Notes: generated from the sequence alone by a model not told the origin. A DNA stretch of 64,000 nucleotides from an uncultured bacterium (GCA_947647735.1 CANSLJ010000009.1:1-64000); one strand, 5' to 3'. Numbered from the stretch's first letter, positions 35,105 to 45,394 are shown. Numbers and translations: made by a program.

Positions 35105-35362
35105 TTATTCCTGCCCGCTCAAAAACTTTTCAATACTTGCTATCGCTTCCTCTTCATCCTTTCCGTCTGCAACCACATTCACTTCCGCGCCGGTATCAAG
35201 CCCCAGGCTCATCATTCCCATGATACTCTTTGCATTCACCTTTTTCCCTGCTGATTCAATGTAGACCGTACTCTCGTGCTGGCTCGCCACCTGTACCAAA
35301 ACGGCGACGGGCCGGGCCTCAAGCCCGTTTTTCAACTGAATCTTCATAGACTTCTCCAACAT
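35105..35362 (-). CDS. crh: Crh-like HPr paralogue with Glu in place of His15
   Basis: 85 residues. Counted from ATG 35362 (AGAGGAG 7 nt upstream) the active-site motif reads GLEARP, with Glu at position 15 where HPr has the phosphorylated His; the regulatory Ser46 in NAKSIMGMMSL is intact and falls exactly at 46. So it cannot carry phosphate in the PTS but can be a substrate of HPr kinase, as B. subtilis Crh (Gln15). It lies directly after whiA, as crh does in Bacillus, and hprK is 4 kb away in the same run of genes. Probable co-repressor of CcpA. An ATG at 35347 also has a site but breaks the HPr numbering. Confidence 0.88.
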   Translation of the reverse strand: MLEKSMKIQLKNGLEARPVAVLVQVASQHESTVYIESAGKKVNAKSIMGMMSLGLDTGAEVNVVADGKDEEEAIASIEKFLSGQE

Positions 35363-35378
35363 AATTTTTCTCCTCTCA

Positions 35379-36263
35379 CTACTTTCTCATGCTTCTCGCG
35401 ATCTCGCTCAGTTTCCGCAATCTATGATTCACTCCGGACTTCCCTACCGGAGGTGTCAACAAATCTCCCAGTTCCTGCAGCGTTGCCTCCTGATATTCCA
35501 GCCGCAGCCTGGCGATCCTTCGCAGATTTTCCGGCAGTTCCTCAAGCCCGACTGTCTCCTCTATCAGCATAATGTCCCGTACCTGTGCCGCCGCCGCATT
35601 CACTGTTTTTGTGATATTCGCTGTCTCGCAGTTCACTTTTCTGTTGATGGAATTCCTTACTTCCTTTACGATCCTCTGATTCTCGAAATTCATCAGAGAA
35701 GCATGTGCCCCCATGATATTCAGCATATCACATATGGCAGAACCTTCTTTTACATAAACCACGAAGTATTTCTTCCGTTCAACGATCTTTGCCGGAATAT
35801 CAAATGCCGCGATCAGTTCCTGCAAAAGATGCGCCTCCTCCTCCCGGATACAGTCAAATTCCAGATGATAACTTTTCCCGGGGTTGCTCATAGAGCCTAT
35901 ACTGAGATACGCTCCCCGCAAAAAAGCCCTTCTGCAGCACTGCCGCTTTAGTGCCCCGTCCGGATCCGGCATCAGATGCTCTTTCCGAAATGCAGCGGGA
36001 ATTGTCAAAATTCCCTGTTCTCTGTCAACCTTTATATTAATGTTTTTTTTGCACAATGTAAAGGCTTTTTGCCTCACAAAATCATTCTCTGTGCTCAAAA
36101 GTACCGTTATTTCCTCATTTTCCGGCAAATAATCCATCTGATCAGACTTTATCCGCCGTCTGTCCCCGAACAGGACGATCGCCGCCAGTTCCGCATAAAT
36201 ACAATGTACGGAGGAGGCATACTGCTTTAATAACTCCTCTTTTACTTCTCCTGAAAAAGACAA
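35379..36263 (-). CDS. whiA: WhiA-family DNA-binding protein
   Basis: 294 residues, slightly short for the family (about 305-320). N-terminal SFSGEVKEELLKQ and the LAGLIDADG-like middle (CCRRAFLRGAYLSIGSMSNP, LEFDC), then the C-terminal helix-turn-helix LTPPVGKSGVNHRLRKLSEI. Affects cell division and chromosome segregation in Firmicutes. Follows rapZ by 49 bp with no yvcK-type gene between. Confidence 0.95.
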   Translation of the reverse strand: MSFSGEVKEELLKQYASSVHCIYAELAAIVLFGDRRRIKSDQMDYLPENEEITVLLSTENDFVRQKAFTLCKKNINIKVDREQGILTIPAAFRKEHLMPDPDGALKRQCCRRAFLRGAYLSIGSMSNPGKSYHLEFDCIREEEAHLLQELIAAFDIPAKIVERKKYFVVYVKEGSAICDMLNIMGAHASLMNFENQRIVKEVRNSINRKVNCETANITKTVNAAAAQVRDIMLIEETVGLEELPENLRRIARLRLEYQEATLQELGDLLTPPVGKSGVNHRLRKLSEIARSMRK

Positions 36264-36312
36264 TTCCCTCCCCCTCTCAGCAGAATCCGCAAATAGTTTT
36301 CCTGATATTCCG

Positions 36313-37185
36313 TTATTTTATGCTTTGAATCTCCACATCCCTGTGGCTCAGCTTCAAGCCGTAGCTTCCCTTATCTTTCAATCGCCCGTAAAGCATATTC
36401 GCCAGCGTTACGCTGCGGTGCTTTCCGCCGGTACAGCCTATTCCGATGACAAGCTGGTATTTACCTTCCTTAATATAATTGGGGATCAGAAAGTTCAGCA
36501 TATCCGTCAGCTTATCCAGAAATTCATGGCTCTCCGGATAACTCATCACAAAATCCTGTACCTCCTTTTCATTCCCCGTATGGTGTTTTAGCTCTTCCAC
36601 ATAAAAGGGATTAGGCAGAAAACGCACATCAAAAACAAGATCCGCATCCGCGGGAATCCCGTACTTAAATCCGAAAGAAACAACATTCACCATAAGACTG
36701 TTATATTCTTCATTCCGGATAAAAATGCGTTCCAGTTCCTCTTTTAATTCTCTTGTCAGCAGATTGGACGTATCGATCACATAGTCCGCTTTCTCCCGGA
36801 TCTTCCGCAGGATCTCCCTCTCCCTCTGGATACCCACCTCGATACGCTCGCCGGAGAGCGAAAGCGGATGCCTCCTTCTTGACTCCTTATAGCGTTTTAA
36901 CAGCACCCTTTCGCCGGCATCCAGAAACAGAACCTCATAGACATAACCGCTTTCCTTCAGCTTGTCCAGTATATCCTCCGCTTCCTGAAAAGACTGCCCG
37001 CTCCGCACATCCAGCCCCAATGCAACTTTGGACGCTTCCGTACTGGGCAGGGACACCATCTCCACGAACATCTCCACCAGAGAGACCGGCAGGTTATCCA
37101 CACAATAAAAACCCGCGTCCTCCAGCATCCTCAATGCCGTACTTTTTCCACCGCCGCTCATGCCTGTTACTACTACAAATCTCAT
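36313..37185 (-). CDS. rapZ: RapZ/YvcJ nucleotide-binding protein
   Basis: 290 residues. P-loop VTGMSGGGKSTALRMLED at the N-terminus; VDNLP motif; C-terminal domain with GIGCTGGKHRSVTLAN and SHRDVE. RapZ is an RNase adaptor in E. coli; in B. subtilis YvcJ is a GTPase/ATPase of less clear role. Located between murB and whiA. Confidence 0.95.
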   Translation of the reverse strand: MRFVVVTGMSGGGKSTALRMLEDAGFYCVDNLPVSLVEMFVEMVSLPSTEASKVALGLDVRSGQSFQEAEDILDKLKESGYVYEVLFLDAGERVLLKRYKESRRRHPLSLSGERIEVGIQREREILRKIREKADYVIDTSNLLTRELKEELERIFIRNEEYNSLMVNVVSFGFKYGIPADADLVFDVRFLPNPFYVEELKHHTGNEKEVQDFVMSYPESHEFLDKLTDMLNFLIPNYIKEGKYQLVIGIGCTGGKHRSVTLANMLYGRLKDKGSYGLKLSHRDVEIQSIK

Positions 37186-37222
37186 CTCCGGTTCCTCTTA
37201 TGCCGCCGCCGGCCGCCCCTTT

Positions 37223-38128
37223 TCACGCCAGATAAATTACTTCCGGTTCCAGCTCCACGCCAAACTGCTCCTTCACCCTTTCCTGCACTTCCCGCATCAA
37301 CTGCCTGATATCCGCCGTAGTCGCCCCGCCTCTGTTGATAATGAAGCCGCAATGCTTCTCCGATACCTGGGCGCCACCCACGCTGTACCCTCTGAATCCC
37401 GCATCCATGATCAGCTTGCCGGCAAAATACCCTTCCGGCCTCTTGAAAGTGCTTCCCGCGCTGGGATATTCCAACGGCTGTTTCACCCGCCTTCGTTCCG
37501 CAAAATCCGCCATCCTGGCTGATATTTCTTTCCTCATGCCGCCGGAAAGTGTAAACTCCACCTCCGTCACCACGATCTTTTCCTGTTTTAAAAGACTGTT
37601 TCGATAGCCGAAATGCAGTTCCTTATTCGCAAACTCCACTTCTCTTCCTTCAACAGTAAATCCCCTCACCTGGCTCACCACCTGGCTCATCTCTCCGTCA
37701 TAGGCACCCGCGTTCATCACCACGCCGCCGCCCACAGACCCCGGAATCCCGGAGGCAAACTCAAGCCCGGTAAGAGAATGTTCCAATGCCGCAGATGCAG
37801 TCCTGCCAAGCAGGGCTCCCGCCTGCGCCGTTATTTTCTCTTCTCCGATACGGATCCCATTAAATCCGTCTCCAATGTGCAGAATGGCTCCGTCGTAGCC
37901 CTCATCGCTGACTAAAAGATTGCTGCCATTGCCTGCTACAAAGTATTTTGTACCACTTTCCCGAAAAAATGTAAGCAATTTCTGAAGCTCTTTGGCCGAT
38001 CTGATCTCCAGAAAAAGCTCCGCCTCCCCGCCTGTACGAAAAGTCGTATGCAGGCTCATGGGTTCCTTCCGGAGAATCTGCCCTGCCGGCAAAATCTGTT
38101 CTACTCCTGTTATGATTTCCCCTCTCAA
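37223..38128 (-). CDS. murB: UDP-N-acetylenolpyruvoylglucosamine reductase
   Basis: 301 residues, MurB type II. FAD-binding VAGNGSNLLVSDEG, GIPGSVGGGVVMNAGAY, catalytic Ser in PSAGSTFKRPEG and C-terminal Glu in LEPEVIYL. Reduces the enolpyruvyl group to make UDP-MurNAc in peptidoglycan synthesis. Cytoplasmic. Frequently beside rapZ/whiA in clostridia. Confidence 0.96.
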   Translation of the reverse strand: MRGEIITGVEQILPAGQILRKEPMSLHTTFRTGGEAELFLEIRSAKELQKLLTFFRESGTKYFVAGNGSNLLVSDEGYDGAILHIGDGFNGIRIGEEKITAQAGALLGRTASAALEHSLTGLEFASGIPGSVGGGVVMNAGAYDGEMSQVVSQVRGFTVEGREVEFANKELHFGYRNSLLKQEKIVVTEVEFTLSGGMRKEISARMADFAERRRVKQPLEYPSAGSTFKRPEGYFAGKLIMDAGFRGYSVGGAQVSEKHCGFIINRGGATTADIRQLMREVQERVKEQFGVELEPEVIYLA

Positions 38129-38227
38129 CTCAGATCCTCCGTCTCATTTCTTTTATGATCGGCTTCCGGCCGGATACACCCTGCACATATCGCATTATCC
38201 GGTCACCGCCCGCATGTCATCGCCATA

Positions 38228-39172
38228 TCAGATTGCCGCATCCAGCACCAGTTTCGCGGAACCGTAGATTCCCGCGTCATTTCCCAGCGTTGCCAGCACA
38301 AATTTTGCATCTTTACTGCCCGGAAATGCATATTTCTCGAATGCCGGGCGGATATACTCAAACAGTATCTCCCCCGCTTTTGATACGCCGCCGCCTACCA
38401 CAAACGCCGCCGGATTCAGTACGCTGGCTATCATCGCAAACCCTTTGCCCAGTATCTCCCCGAACTCTTCCGCCACAGCGATCGCTGTCCTGTCGCCTGC
38501 CTTCACCGCATCAAAAACAGCCTTTGCGGTTACTTCTGTATCCCTGAGTACACTGGGTTCCTCCGTTCTCTCCAGCACCTTCCTCGCCAGCCGCACGATA
38601 CCGGTAGCCGACCCATACTGCTCCAGACAGCCCCTGCAGCCGCAATTGCAGGCCTCCTGCTCATCGTCCATCACATGCATATGGCCGATCTCACCGCCTG
38701 CCCCGTCCGCACCGGTCACAAGCCTTCCATCCACGATCACGCCGCCTCCGATGCCTGTTCCAAGGGTCACCAGCACCAGAGAAGTATACCCCTGGCCGCC
38801 ACCCTTCCACATTTCTCCGAGCGCCGCCACATTGGCGTCATTTCCGACCTGCGCCGGAACGCCGCAGAGCCTTTCGATGATCTCCTTCACAGGCGTTACA
38901 TCCCAGCCCAGATTCACAGCCTTATTCACGACGCCCGCTCCGTTCACAGGTCCCGGCACCGCAATGCCGATGCCTGCAACTTCCTCTTTCTGATACTGTT
39001 TCTCCTCTATCTTCCGGTTAATGCTTTCAGCAATATCCGGCAGGATATTCTCACCGCCGTTTTCCGTTCTGGTCGGGATCTCCCATTTGTCGACCACCAT
39101 GCCTCCCGCATCGAAAAGCCCCATCTTTACGGAAGTTCCGCCCACATCTACCCCAAATATGTATCTGCCCAT
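38228..39172 (-). CDS. glcK: ROK-family glucokinase
   Basis: 314 residues. ATP-binding FGVDVGGTSVKMGLFD, sugar-binding GNDANVAALGE, EIGHMHV, and the ROK zinc motif CNCGCRGCLEQYGS. Phosphorylates free glucose released by cytoplasmic glycosidases such as the GH1 enzyme. Between hprK (28 bp) and murB (99 bp). Confidence 0.93.
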   Translation of the reverse strand: MGRYIFGVDVGGTSVKMGLFDAGGMVVDKWEIPTRTENGGENILPDIAESINRKIEEKQYQKEEVAGIGIAVPGPVNGAGVVNKAVNLGWDVTPVKEIIERLCGVPAQVGNDANVAALGEMWKGGGQGYTSLVLVTLGTGIGGGVIVDGRLVTGADGAGGEIGHMHVMDDEQEACNCGCRGCLEQYGSATGIVRLARKVLERTEEPSVLRDTEVTAKAVFDAVKAGDRTAIAVAEEFGEILGKGFAMIASVLNPAAFVVGGGVSKAGEILFEYIRPAFEKYAFPGSKDAKFVLATLGNDAGIYGSAKLVLDAAI

Positions 39173-39200
39173 TCTTTTGTCCCTCTCTCAGGTATTCACA

Positions 39201-40136
39201 TTAATTCTCTTCCCGCTTCTGCGCCAGATTTCTCTGTACACGGTTATACAGTTCCTGTGCCGCATTGTAGCCCATCTTTTTCTGACGGTGGTTTACTGCC
39301 GCCGCCTCGCAGATGATCGCCAGATTTCTGCCCGGCCTGATCGGAATATTATGACATACTATCTTATTCCCCAGATACTCCGTATATTCCTCCTGCAGGC
39401 CAAGTCTGTCATATTCTTTATCCTTATCCCAGTCTTCCAGCTTAATGACCAGATCGATATTCTGCGTCTCCCTGACACAGGATACACCGAACAGGGTTTT
39501 TACATCCACGATACCGATACCGCGAAGTTCAATAAAATGCTTTGTAATATCCGGTGCGGAACCAATCAGGGTCTCATCGCTCACTTTCCGCAGTTCCACC
39601 ACATCATCCGTCACAAGACGGTGTCCGCGCTTGATCAGCTCCAGCGCAGCCTCGGATTTACCGATACCGCTCTCACCTGTTATCAGCACGCCTTCACCAT
39701 ATACATCCACCAGTACGCCGTGCACGGAAATACAGGGAGCAAGTTTTACGTTCAACCAGCGGATGATCTCTGCCATAAAAGCTGAAGTTGCCTTTTTCGT
39801 ATTCAATACGGGAACACCCTTTTTGGTTGCGATCTCCAGAAAGATATTATCCGGAACCAGTTCTCTGCAGAACACAAAGCCGGGACAGCCGTCCTGAATG
39901 ATCCCGTCGTAGATCTCCTGCTTTTTCTCCTCGGTCATGCTCATCATATAGCTGTATTCCACAAATCCCATGACCTGTAGCCTTGTTGTCGCAAAATGCT
40001 CCAGATAGCCAGCCAGCTGCAATGCCGGCCTGTTGATATCCGGCTGGGTGATCTTCACATTTTTAATGTCAAGTTCCGGTGTCAGGTTTTCCAGCTTCAT
40101 TTTTTCAATTACCTTCGTCAGACGAATACTTGCCAT
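39201..40136 (-). CDS. hprK: HPr kinase/phosphorylase
   Basis: 311 residues. Walker A ITGESGIGKSEAALELI, preceded by HGVLVDVYGEGVL, catalytic RGHRLVTDDVVEL, and the HprK signature RGIGIVDVKTLFG. Phosphorylates Ser46 of HPr or Crh with ATP and reverses it with phosphate; the sensor of carbon catabolite repression. AAGGAG precedes the ATG. In one run with the Crh-like gene. Confidence 0.96.
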   Translation of the reverse strand: MASIRLTKVIEKMKLENLTPELDIKNVKITQPDINRPALQLAGYLEHFATTRLQVMGFVEYSYMMSMTEEKKQEIYDGIIQDGCPGFVFCRELVPDNIFLEIATKKGVPVLNTKKATSAFMAEIIRWLNVKLAPCISVHGVLVDVYGEGVLITGESGIGKSEAALELIKRGHRLVTDDVVELRKVSDETLIGSAPDITKHFIELRGIGIVDVKTLFGVSCVRETQNIDLVIKLEDWDKDKEYDRLGLQEEYTEYLGNKIVCHNIPIRPGRNLAIICEAAAVNHRQKKMGYNAAQELYNRVQRNLAQKREEN

Positions 40137-40207
40137 AATTATTTTCTCCTTCTCAATAAAATAACTTGCTCACTTTTTATCCAATCATACCACAAAAGTT
40201 TTGAAAA

Positions 40208-42100
40208 TCATAGAGCGTTGGGAAAATTTTGATCCTCGTCCTCCGAATGAAAAAAGGCGTAAATTCCCTTCGCAATGTTTTCCGGAATCTCAGGTATCTC
40301 CGCAAATTGCTCTACCGTTGCATTTTTCATTTCCTCTATGGACTTAAAGTGACGCATCAGCGCCTTGCGCCGTGCCTCTCCCACCCCGGGAATGTCCTCC
40401 AGAACAGATTTCACCTGCGTTTTACTGCGCAGGGAACGGTGGTATTCTATGGCAAAGCGGTGGGCTTCGTCCTGAATGCGGGTGATCAGTTTAAAGCCTT
40501 CGGAATGCCTGTCAATGGGTATCTCCTGATTATGGTAGTAAAGTCCTCTGGTGCGATGGTTATCATCCTTGACCATGCCGCAGACCGGAATATCGATCTG
40601 TAGTTCCTTCAGTACCTCCAGCGCGATATTCACCTGTCCTTTTCCGCCGTCCATCAGGAGCAGATCTGGAAATTTTGTGAAAGAGCCATACTCTGTATCC
40701 ATCTTTTTTGCGGAGAGTTCCTCCCTCTCTTCCATGCCGTGCAAAAAGCGCCTGGTCAGTACTTCTTTCATGCAGGCGTAATCGTCCGGCCCGCTTACGG
40801 TTTTTATCTTAAACTTGCGGTAGTCGCTGCGTTTTGGTTTTCCCTTTTCATAAACCACCATGGAACCTACATTTTCAAATCCGCTGATATTGGAGATATC
40901 AAAGGCTTCCATCCTGCTGATATGCTCCAGATGTAAAAGGGATGCGATCTCTTTTACCGCACCGATTGTGCGCCCCTCTTCCCGCTTGATCTTTTCCTTA
41001 TCTTTGGACAGGATCAGCGCTGCATTCTGTCCTGCCAGTTCTACCAGCTTTTCCTTCGTGCCCTTCAGCGGTACGCGGATATAAACCCTGCTGCCGCGCT
41101 TGCTGCTCAGCCATTGCTCCAGAACAGCCATATCTTCCACCGCCTCCTGTAATATCAGCTCCCGCGGCAGAAATGGCGTTCCGGCATAGAACTGCTGGAC
41201 AAACTGCTGCAGGATATCCCGCCGGAGAAGTCCTGACACGTTTGTCATATAATAATGTTCTCTTCCGATCAACTTGCCGCCTCTGATAAAAAACACCTGA
41301 ATGACCGCGTCCTGCTCATCCTGCGCCATGGCGATGATATCTTTATCCTCTCCATCGCTGTGTGTGATCTTCTGCTTCTGGGAGACACTTTTTACGCTCT
41401 CAAAGAGATCCCGATAGCGGATCGCCTCCTCGAAATTCAATTCCTCCGCCGCGTCCTGCATCTTTTTTTCCAGATCCTTCAGGATCATCTTATAATTGCC
41501 ATTCAGAAAATCCAGCGCCTGATCCACTCGTTTTCTGTACTCTTCCTTATCGATGTATCCCTGACAGGGCGCGAGGCACTGTCCGATATGATGATTCAGG
41601 CAGGGGCGCTCCTGCCCCAGATCCCGCGGCAGTACCCGGTTACAGGTGCGGAGCTTAAACAGTTTGTTCAGCAGTTCGATCGTATCCTTGACAGCTCCCG
41701 CGCTTGTATAGGGACCAAAATAGCGGGATTTATCTTTCTTTATTTCCCTTGAAAACAATACCCGCGGGAACTCCTCCGATACTGTCACCTTAATAAAAGG
41801 ATAGGTTTTATCATCCTTCAACAGCGTATTGTATTTGGGACTGTTTTCCTTGATCAGATTATTTTCCAGCACCAGAGCTTCCAGCTCGGAATCCGTAACG
41901 ATATATTCAAAACGGGCGATCTGCTGCACCATCTTCTCAATCTGCGGTCCTCTGCCGTGTATCTTCCGGAAATAAGAACGCACTCTGTTATGCAGGTTCA
42001 CCGCTTTCCCCACATAGAGGATCGTATCCGCCTCGTCATGCATAATATATACGCCGGGTTTCGTGGGAAGTTTTTTTAATTCTTCTTCTATATCAAACAT
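40208..42100 (-). CDS. uvrC: UvrABC excinuclease subunit C
   Basis: 630 residues. GIY-YIG nuclease domain 14-95 ([20 protein letters not shown]), Cys-rich link near 165, UVR motif about 205-240, RNase H-like second nuclease with [10 protein letters not shown] and [10 protein letters not shown], tandem helix-hairpin-helix at the end ([19 protein letters not shown]). Makes both incisions in nucleotide excision repair. Confidence 0.97.
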   Translation of the reverse strand: MFDIEEELKKLPTKPGVYIMHDEADTILYVGKAVNLHNRVRSYFRKIHGRGPQIEKMVQQIARFEYIVTDSELEALVLENNLIKENSPKYNTLLKDDKTYPFIKVTVSEEFPRVLFSREIKKDKSRYFGPYTSAGAVKDTIELLNKLFKLRTCNRVLPRDLGQERPCLNHHIGQCLAPCQGYIDKEEYRKRVDQALDFLNGNYKMILKDLEKKMQDAAEELNFEEAIRYRDLFESVKSVSQKQKITHSDGEDKDIIAMAQDEQDAVIQVFFIRGGKLIGREHYYMTNVSGLLRRDILQQFVQQFYAGTPFLPRELILQEAVEDMAVLEQWLSSKRGSRVYIRVPLKGTKEKLVELAGQNAALILSKDKEKIKREEGRTIGAVKEIASLLHLEHISRMEAFDISNISGFENVGSMVVYEKGKPKRSDYRKFKIKTVSGPDDYACMKEVLTRRFLHGMEEREELSAKKMDTEYGSFTKFPDLLLMDGGKGQVNIALEVLKELQIDIPVCGMVKDDNHRTRGLYYHNQEIPIDRHSEGFKLITRIQDEAHRFAIEYHRSLRSKTQVKSVLEDIPGVGEARRKALMRHFKSIEEMKNATVEQFAEIPEIPENIAKGIYAFFHSEDEDQNFPNAL

Positions 42101-42139
42101 GTAATATCCTGCCTCAAAGTCATTTAATATCTGAATAAT

Positions 42140-42168
42140 ACTATAACATATTCCATTCTGAATGTCAT
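42140..42168 (-). promoter_or_regulatory. Promoter of uvrC
   Basis: ATGACA (42163-42168), 17-nt spacer, TATAGT (42140-42145) on the minus strand, right after the ftsH terminator. It may drive uvrC-hprK-glcK-murB-rapZ-whiA-crh as one transcript, as no terminator is seen up to 35 kb. Confidence 0.7.
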
Positions 42169-42195
42169 TTCAAATCAGCCGTTGCTTCCTTCATC

Positions 42196-42237
42196 AAAAA
42201 GCCCCAAAGACCGCTTATTAGCGACCTTTGAGGCTTT
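42196..42237 (-). terminator. Intrinsic terminator of ftsH
   Basis: Long stem 42198-42215 with 42220-42237 (AAAGCC..CAAAG..CGCT arms, a few wobble pairs) and loop TATT, followed on the minus strand by five T. Starts 15 bp after the ftsH stop. Confidence 0.88.
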
Positions 42238-42251
42238 CAAATACTGTTTTA

Positions 42252-45200
42252 TTACTCTTCCGGCTTTCTGTCCTCAACCTTTTCTACTTTGGTATCACCG
42301 CTTATTTCTGTTTTTTCTTCTGTCGCGTTTCCTGCCTCTGTCTCTTTGCTTGCCTCTTCCTGTTTCAGGGCCTCCGTTGCCGCTTCCAGCACGATTTCGG
42401 CATCCTGCTCATTATCCACCAGAACGGCTTCAGATGTACCCTGCTGATTCTGTAAAACTGTATCAAAATCTTTTCCAGTCTCTGATGTTCCCGGCACTTC
42501 GTCCGCCACCGGCTTCTCTACTACTTCCGGCAGCCCTACTGGAATCTGTCCGGTTTCTGTTCTGCCTTCCTCCGGTTTCCTGAGATCCTCATAGGGAACG
42601 AAACTCTCCTCCTCCGGCTTTTCCACAGCTTCCTGCAAAACACCGGAAAAAGTTCCTCTCTGATAAGGATTTTCCTGTGGTACCCCCATCTGACCGTTTT
42701 GATAGGGATTCCCCTGCGGCGGCATTGCAGCCGGCTGGCTGTTCTGGTAAGGGTTCCCCTGCGGCGGCATCATGCCCGGCTGATTGTTCTGATTTCCCGG
42801 CTGATTCGACCAGTGGTTCTGCCTGTACTGGGCGTCCCACGCCTCTTTTCTACTGTTTACCGGCTCCTCCGAACCCTGACTGCCGCCATTCTGGTACGGA
42901 TTCCCCTGCGGTCTTCCCGGCTGGCCATTCTGATAAGGATTTCCCTGCGGGCCCCTCGGCTGACCGTTCTGATAAGGATTTCCCTGCGCTCCGCCCGGCT
43001 GACCGTTCTGATAAGGATTTCCCTGCGCTCCGCCCGGCTGGCCGTTCTGGTAAGGATTTCCCTGAGGGCCTCCCGGCTGGCCATTCTGGTAAGGGTTACC
43101 CTGGGGACCTCCCGGCTGGCCGTTCTGATAAGGATTTCCCTGGGGCATACCCGCCGGCGGTCCCTGTCTGAAACCGCCCACAGGCGGAATCGGAGGCCGT
43201 CCGTAATTACCCGGCACATTAAAGTTAGGCTGTCCCTGCCTTCCGGGATTCGGTTCCGGTTTCTTATCTTCCGGTTTTTCCTCCGGCTCAGGCAGTCCCT
43301 TTTCCTTCCGGTAGATCTTCATAAACTCCTTACCGGTGATCGTCTCTTTTTCGATCAGGAACTCTGCCAGTTTATCCAAAAGCTTTCTGTTTTCTTTCAG
43401 AAGCTTTTTCGCTTCTTTATAGCTGTCCTTGAGCAGCTTCATCACTTCGGTATCTACATCCGCCGCCGTGTTATCGCTGCAGTTCATCACTGTTCTGCCG
43501 TCCAGATACCTGCTCTCCACTGACTCCAGTCCCATCAGCCCGAATTTCTTGCTCATGCCGTACTGTGTCACCATGGAGCGGGCGATATTGGTCGCTTTTT
43601 CAATATCATTGGAAGCACCTGTCGTCACCGTATCAAATACGATCTCTTCCGCCGCACGGCCCGCCAACAGGCCTACCAGCATATCGCGCAGCTCTGCTTC
43701 CGTATTTAAATATTTTTCTTCCTCAGGCACCTGCATCACATAGCCCAGCGCCCCCATCGTCCTCGGTACGATCGTGATCTTCTGCACCGGTTCAGAATTT
43801 TTCTGAAGCGCAGATACCAGCGCATGGCCGGTCTCATGGTAGGATACGATACGCCGCTCTTCCTTACTCATAATGCGGTCTTTCTTTTCCTTACCCACCA
43901 GTACCTGCTCTACCGCGTCGAACAGATCCTTCTGGCTGACACAGTTTCTGCCCATCTTCACGGCATTGATCGCCGCCTCGTTTATCATATTGGCAAGATC
44001 GGAACCCACCGCCCCGCTGGTTGCCAGAGCGATCTCATTCAGATCCACGGAGTCATCCATCAGCACATCCTTCGCATGCACCTTCAGGATCTCCACACGC
44101 CCTTTCAGATCCGGTTTATCCACGATGATCCGCCGGTCAAAACGTCCCGGACGAAGCAGCGCCTTATCCAGAATTTCCGGCCTGTTGGTAGCAGCCAGAA
44201 TGATAACTCCGCTCTTTCCGTCAAAACCATCCATCTCGGAGAGCAGCTGGTTCAATGTCTGTTCCCGTTCTTCATTTCCGCCGCCGTATTTGGAGTCCCT
44301 GCTCCGCCCGATCGCATCGATCTCATCGATAAACACGATACAGGGCGCATTTTTCTCCGCCTCCCGGAACAGATCCCTCACACGGGAAGCGCCCAGGCCT
44401 ACATAAAGTTCGATGAAGTCAGAACCCGCAAGGGAGAAGAAAGGAACCTTCGCCTCCCCCGCCACCGCTCTCGCAAGCAGTGTCTTACCTGTACCGGGAG
44501 GCCCCACAAGCAGGGCTCCCTTCGGAAGTTTTGCGCCCACCTGAGAATATTTTCCGGGATTGTGCAGGAAATCCACCACTTCCACAAGGGATTCTTTCGC
44601 CTCATCCTCACCCGCAACATCCTTAAAGGTTACGCCTGTCTCCTTCTGTACATAAACCTTGGCGGTGCTTTTTCCCATTCCCATAATGCCGCCGCCCTTG
44701 CTCATCTTCCGGAACAGGAAGCTGAGAAGCAGCCACATGAGGCCGATCGGAAGCACCACTGTGATCAGGATGGATATAATGGAATCCAAAAGCCCCGTGG
44801 TCTGCCCCTGAATATCCACGCCATGATCCAGAAGCCTCTGGGTGAGCTGGTCATCCTGCACCCGGATCGTGTAGTAGCTCTGTGTCGGAACTCCCATCAT
44901 ACTGAACAGGTTTTCCTGCTGTTTTATAACAGGGTTCTCTGCCGCAGGCGCGCTTTCCTTTTCTGCGTCAGTACCATCTGCCGCATCCTTTTTCTCCTCC
45001 GTCTTCAGCGAGAATTCCAGCCTGTCGGAAAAGGATCTCACAGATGCCACTTTATCCTCTTCCACCATTTTGATAAACTCACTGTAACTTACCTCACTGG
45101 TTCCGCCGCTCATCCCCCTCATCAGCATGCTGATAAAGATCATTGTAATAACTGCCGCCAGTATCAGCAGAAAGATATTCTGCTTTTTCGGGTCATTTCC

Positions 45201-45353
45201 CTTTCCGGGTCCCGGTGTTCCGGGATCTCTGTTTCCGTTGTTTCCATTATTGTAACCGTCGCCGTTATTATAACCGCCGCCATTGTTGTAGCCATTATTA
45301 TTATAACCGCCGTTATTGTATTCATTATTGTTATTTTGGTAGGACTGATCCAT
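42252..45353 (-). CDS. ftsH: FtsH membrane AAA+ metalloprotease with long low-complexity ends
   Basis: 1033 residues against the usual 600-700. Asn/Gly/Tyr-rich head 1-60 ([20 protein letters not shown]), TM1 about 60-79, outer domain to about 185, TM2 about 192-214, AAA domain with Walker A GPPGTGKT (284-291), Walker [13 protein letters not shown], arginine region RPGRFDRR, then zinc-protease HETGH at 506-510. The core ends near 685. The remaining 345 residues are Pro/Gln/Gly/Asn-rich with ten NPYQN-like repeats, then an acidic Glu/Thr/Val part. Degrades membrane and regulatory proteins. Head and tail are likely disordered; their role is unknown. Confidence 0.96.
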   Translation of the reverse strand: MDQSYQNNNNEYNNGGYNNNGYNNGGGYNNGDGYNNGNNGNRDPGTPGPGKGNDPKKQNIFLLILAAVITMIFISMLMRGMSGGTSEVSYSEFIKMVEEDKVASVRSFSDRLEFSLKTEEKKDAADGTDAEKESAPAAENPVIKQQENLFSMMGVPTQSYYTIRVQDDQLTQRLLDHGVDIQGQTTGLLDSIISILITVVLPIGLMWLLLSFLFRKMSKGGGIMGMGKSTAKVYVQKETGVTFKDVAGEDEAKESLVEVVDFLHNPGKYSQVGAKLPKGALLVGPPGTGKTLLARAVAGEAKVPFFSLAGSDFIELYVGLGASRVRDLFREAEKNAPCIVFIDEIDAIGRSRDSKYGGGNEEREQTLNQLLSEMDGFDGKSGVIILAATNRPEILDKALLRPGRFDRRIIVDKPDLKGRVEILKVHAKDVLMDDSVDLNEIALATSGAVGSDLANMINEAAINAVKMGRNCVSQKDLFDAVEQVLVGKEKKDRIMSKEERRIVSYHETGHALVSALQKNSEPVQKITIVPRTMGALGYVMQVPEEEKYLNTEAELRDMLVGLLAGRAAEEIVFDTVTTGASNDIEKATNIARSMVTQYGMSKKFGLMGLESVESRYLDGRTVMNCSDNTAADVDTEVMKLLKDSYKEAKKLLKENRKLLDKLAEFLIEKETITGKEFMKIYRKEKGLPEPEEKPEDKKPEPNPGRQGQPNFNVPGNYGRPPIPPVGGFRQGPPAGMPQGNPYQNGQPGGPQGNPYQNGQPGGPQGNPYQNGQPGGAQGNPYQNGQPGGAQGNPYQNGQPRGPQGNPYQNGQPGRPQGNPYQNGGSQGSEEPVNSRKEAWDAQYRQNHWSNQPGNQNNQPGMMPPQGNPYQNSQPAAMPPQGNPYQNGQMGVPQENPYQRGTFSGVLQEAVEKPEEESFVPYEDLRKPEEGRTETGQIPVGLPEVVEKPVADEVPGTSETGKDFDTVLQNQQGTSEAVLVDNEQDAEIVLEAATEALKQEEASKETEAGNATEEKTEISGDTKVEKVEDRKPEE
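42866..43140 (-). repeat. In-frame 39-bp tandem repeat within ftsH
   Basis: Seven successive 39-bp units, each encoding a 13-residue unit of the type [13 protein letters not shown], start at residues 740, 753, 766, 779, 792, 805 and 818. Three more diverged copies lie at residues 867, 882 and 895 (42660-42760). Unit length is a multiple of three, so copy-number change keeps the frame. Confidence 0.9.
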
Positions 45354-45358
45354 TCTCT

Positions 45359-45394
45359 TTACTCTTTTCTGACAAAATAAAACGTTTTTGCCAT
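45359..45394 (-). CDS. Possible 11-codon leader peptide of ftsH
   Basis: MAKTFYFVRKE and TAA, with AAAGGAG 3-4 nt before its ATG. The stop is 5 nt before the ftsH ATG, whose own ribosome binding site is weaker (AAAGAGA, itself overlapping the stop). This fits translational coupling. Could also be chance. Confidence 0.4.
   Translation of the reverse strand: MAKTFYFVRKE

Noticed and set aside
42866-43140. Regular 39-bp repeats that could suggest a CRISPR array
   Set aside because: No unique spacers; the repeats are contiguous and in frame inside ftsH, encoding a 13-residue unit.
43824-45380. A 518-codon open frame antisense to ftsH
   Set aside because: It mirrors the codon pattern of ftsH, has no ribosome binding site or domain, and is rich in Leu/His/Arg typical of shadow frames.
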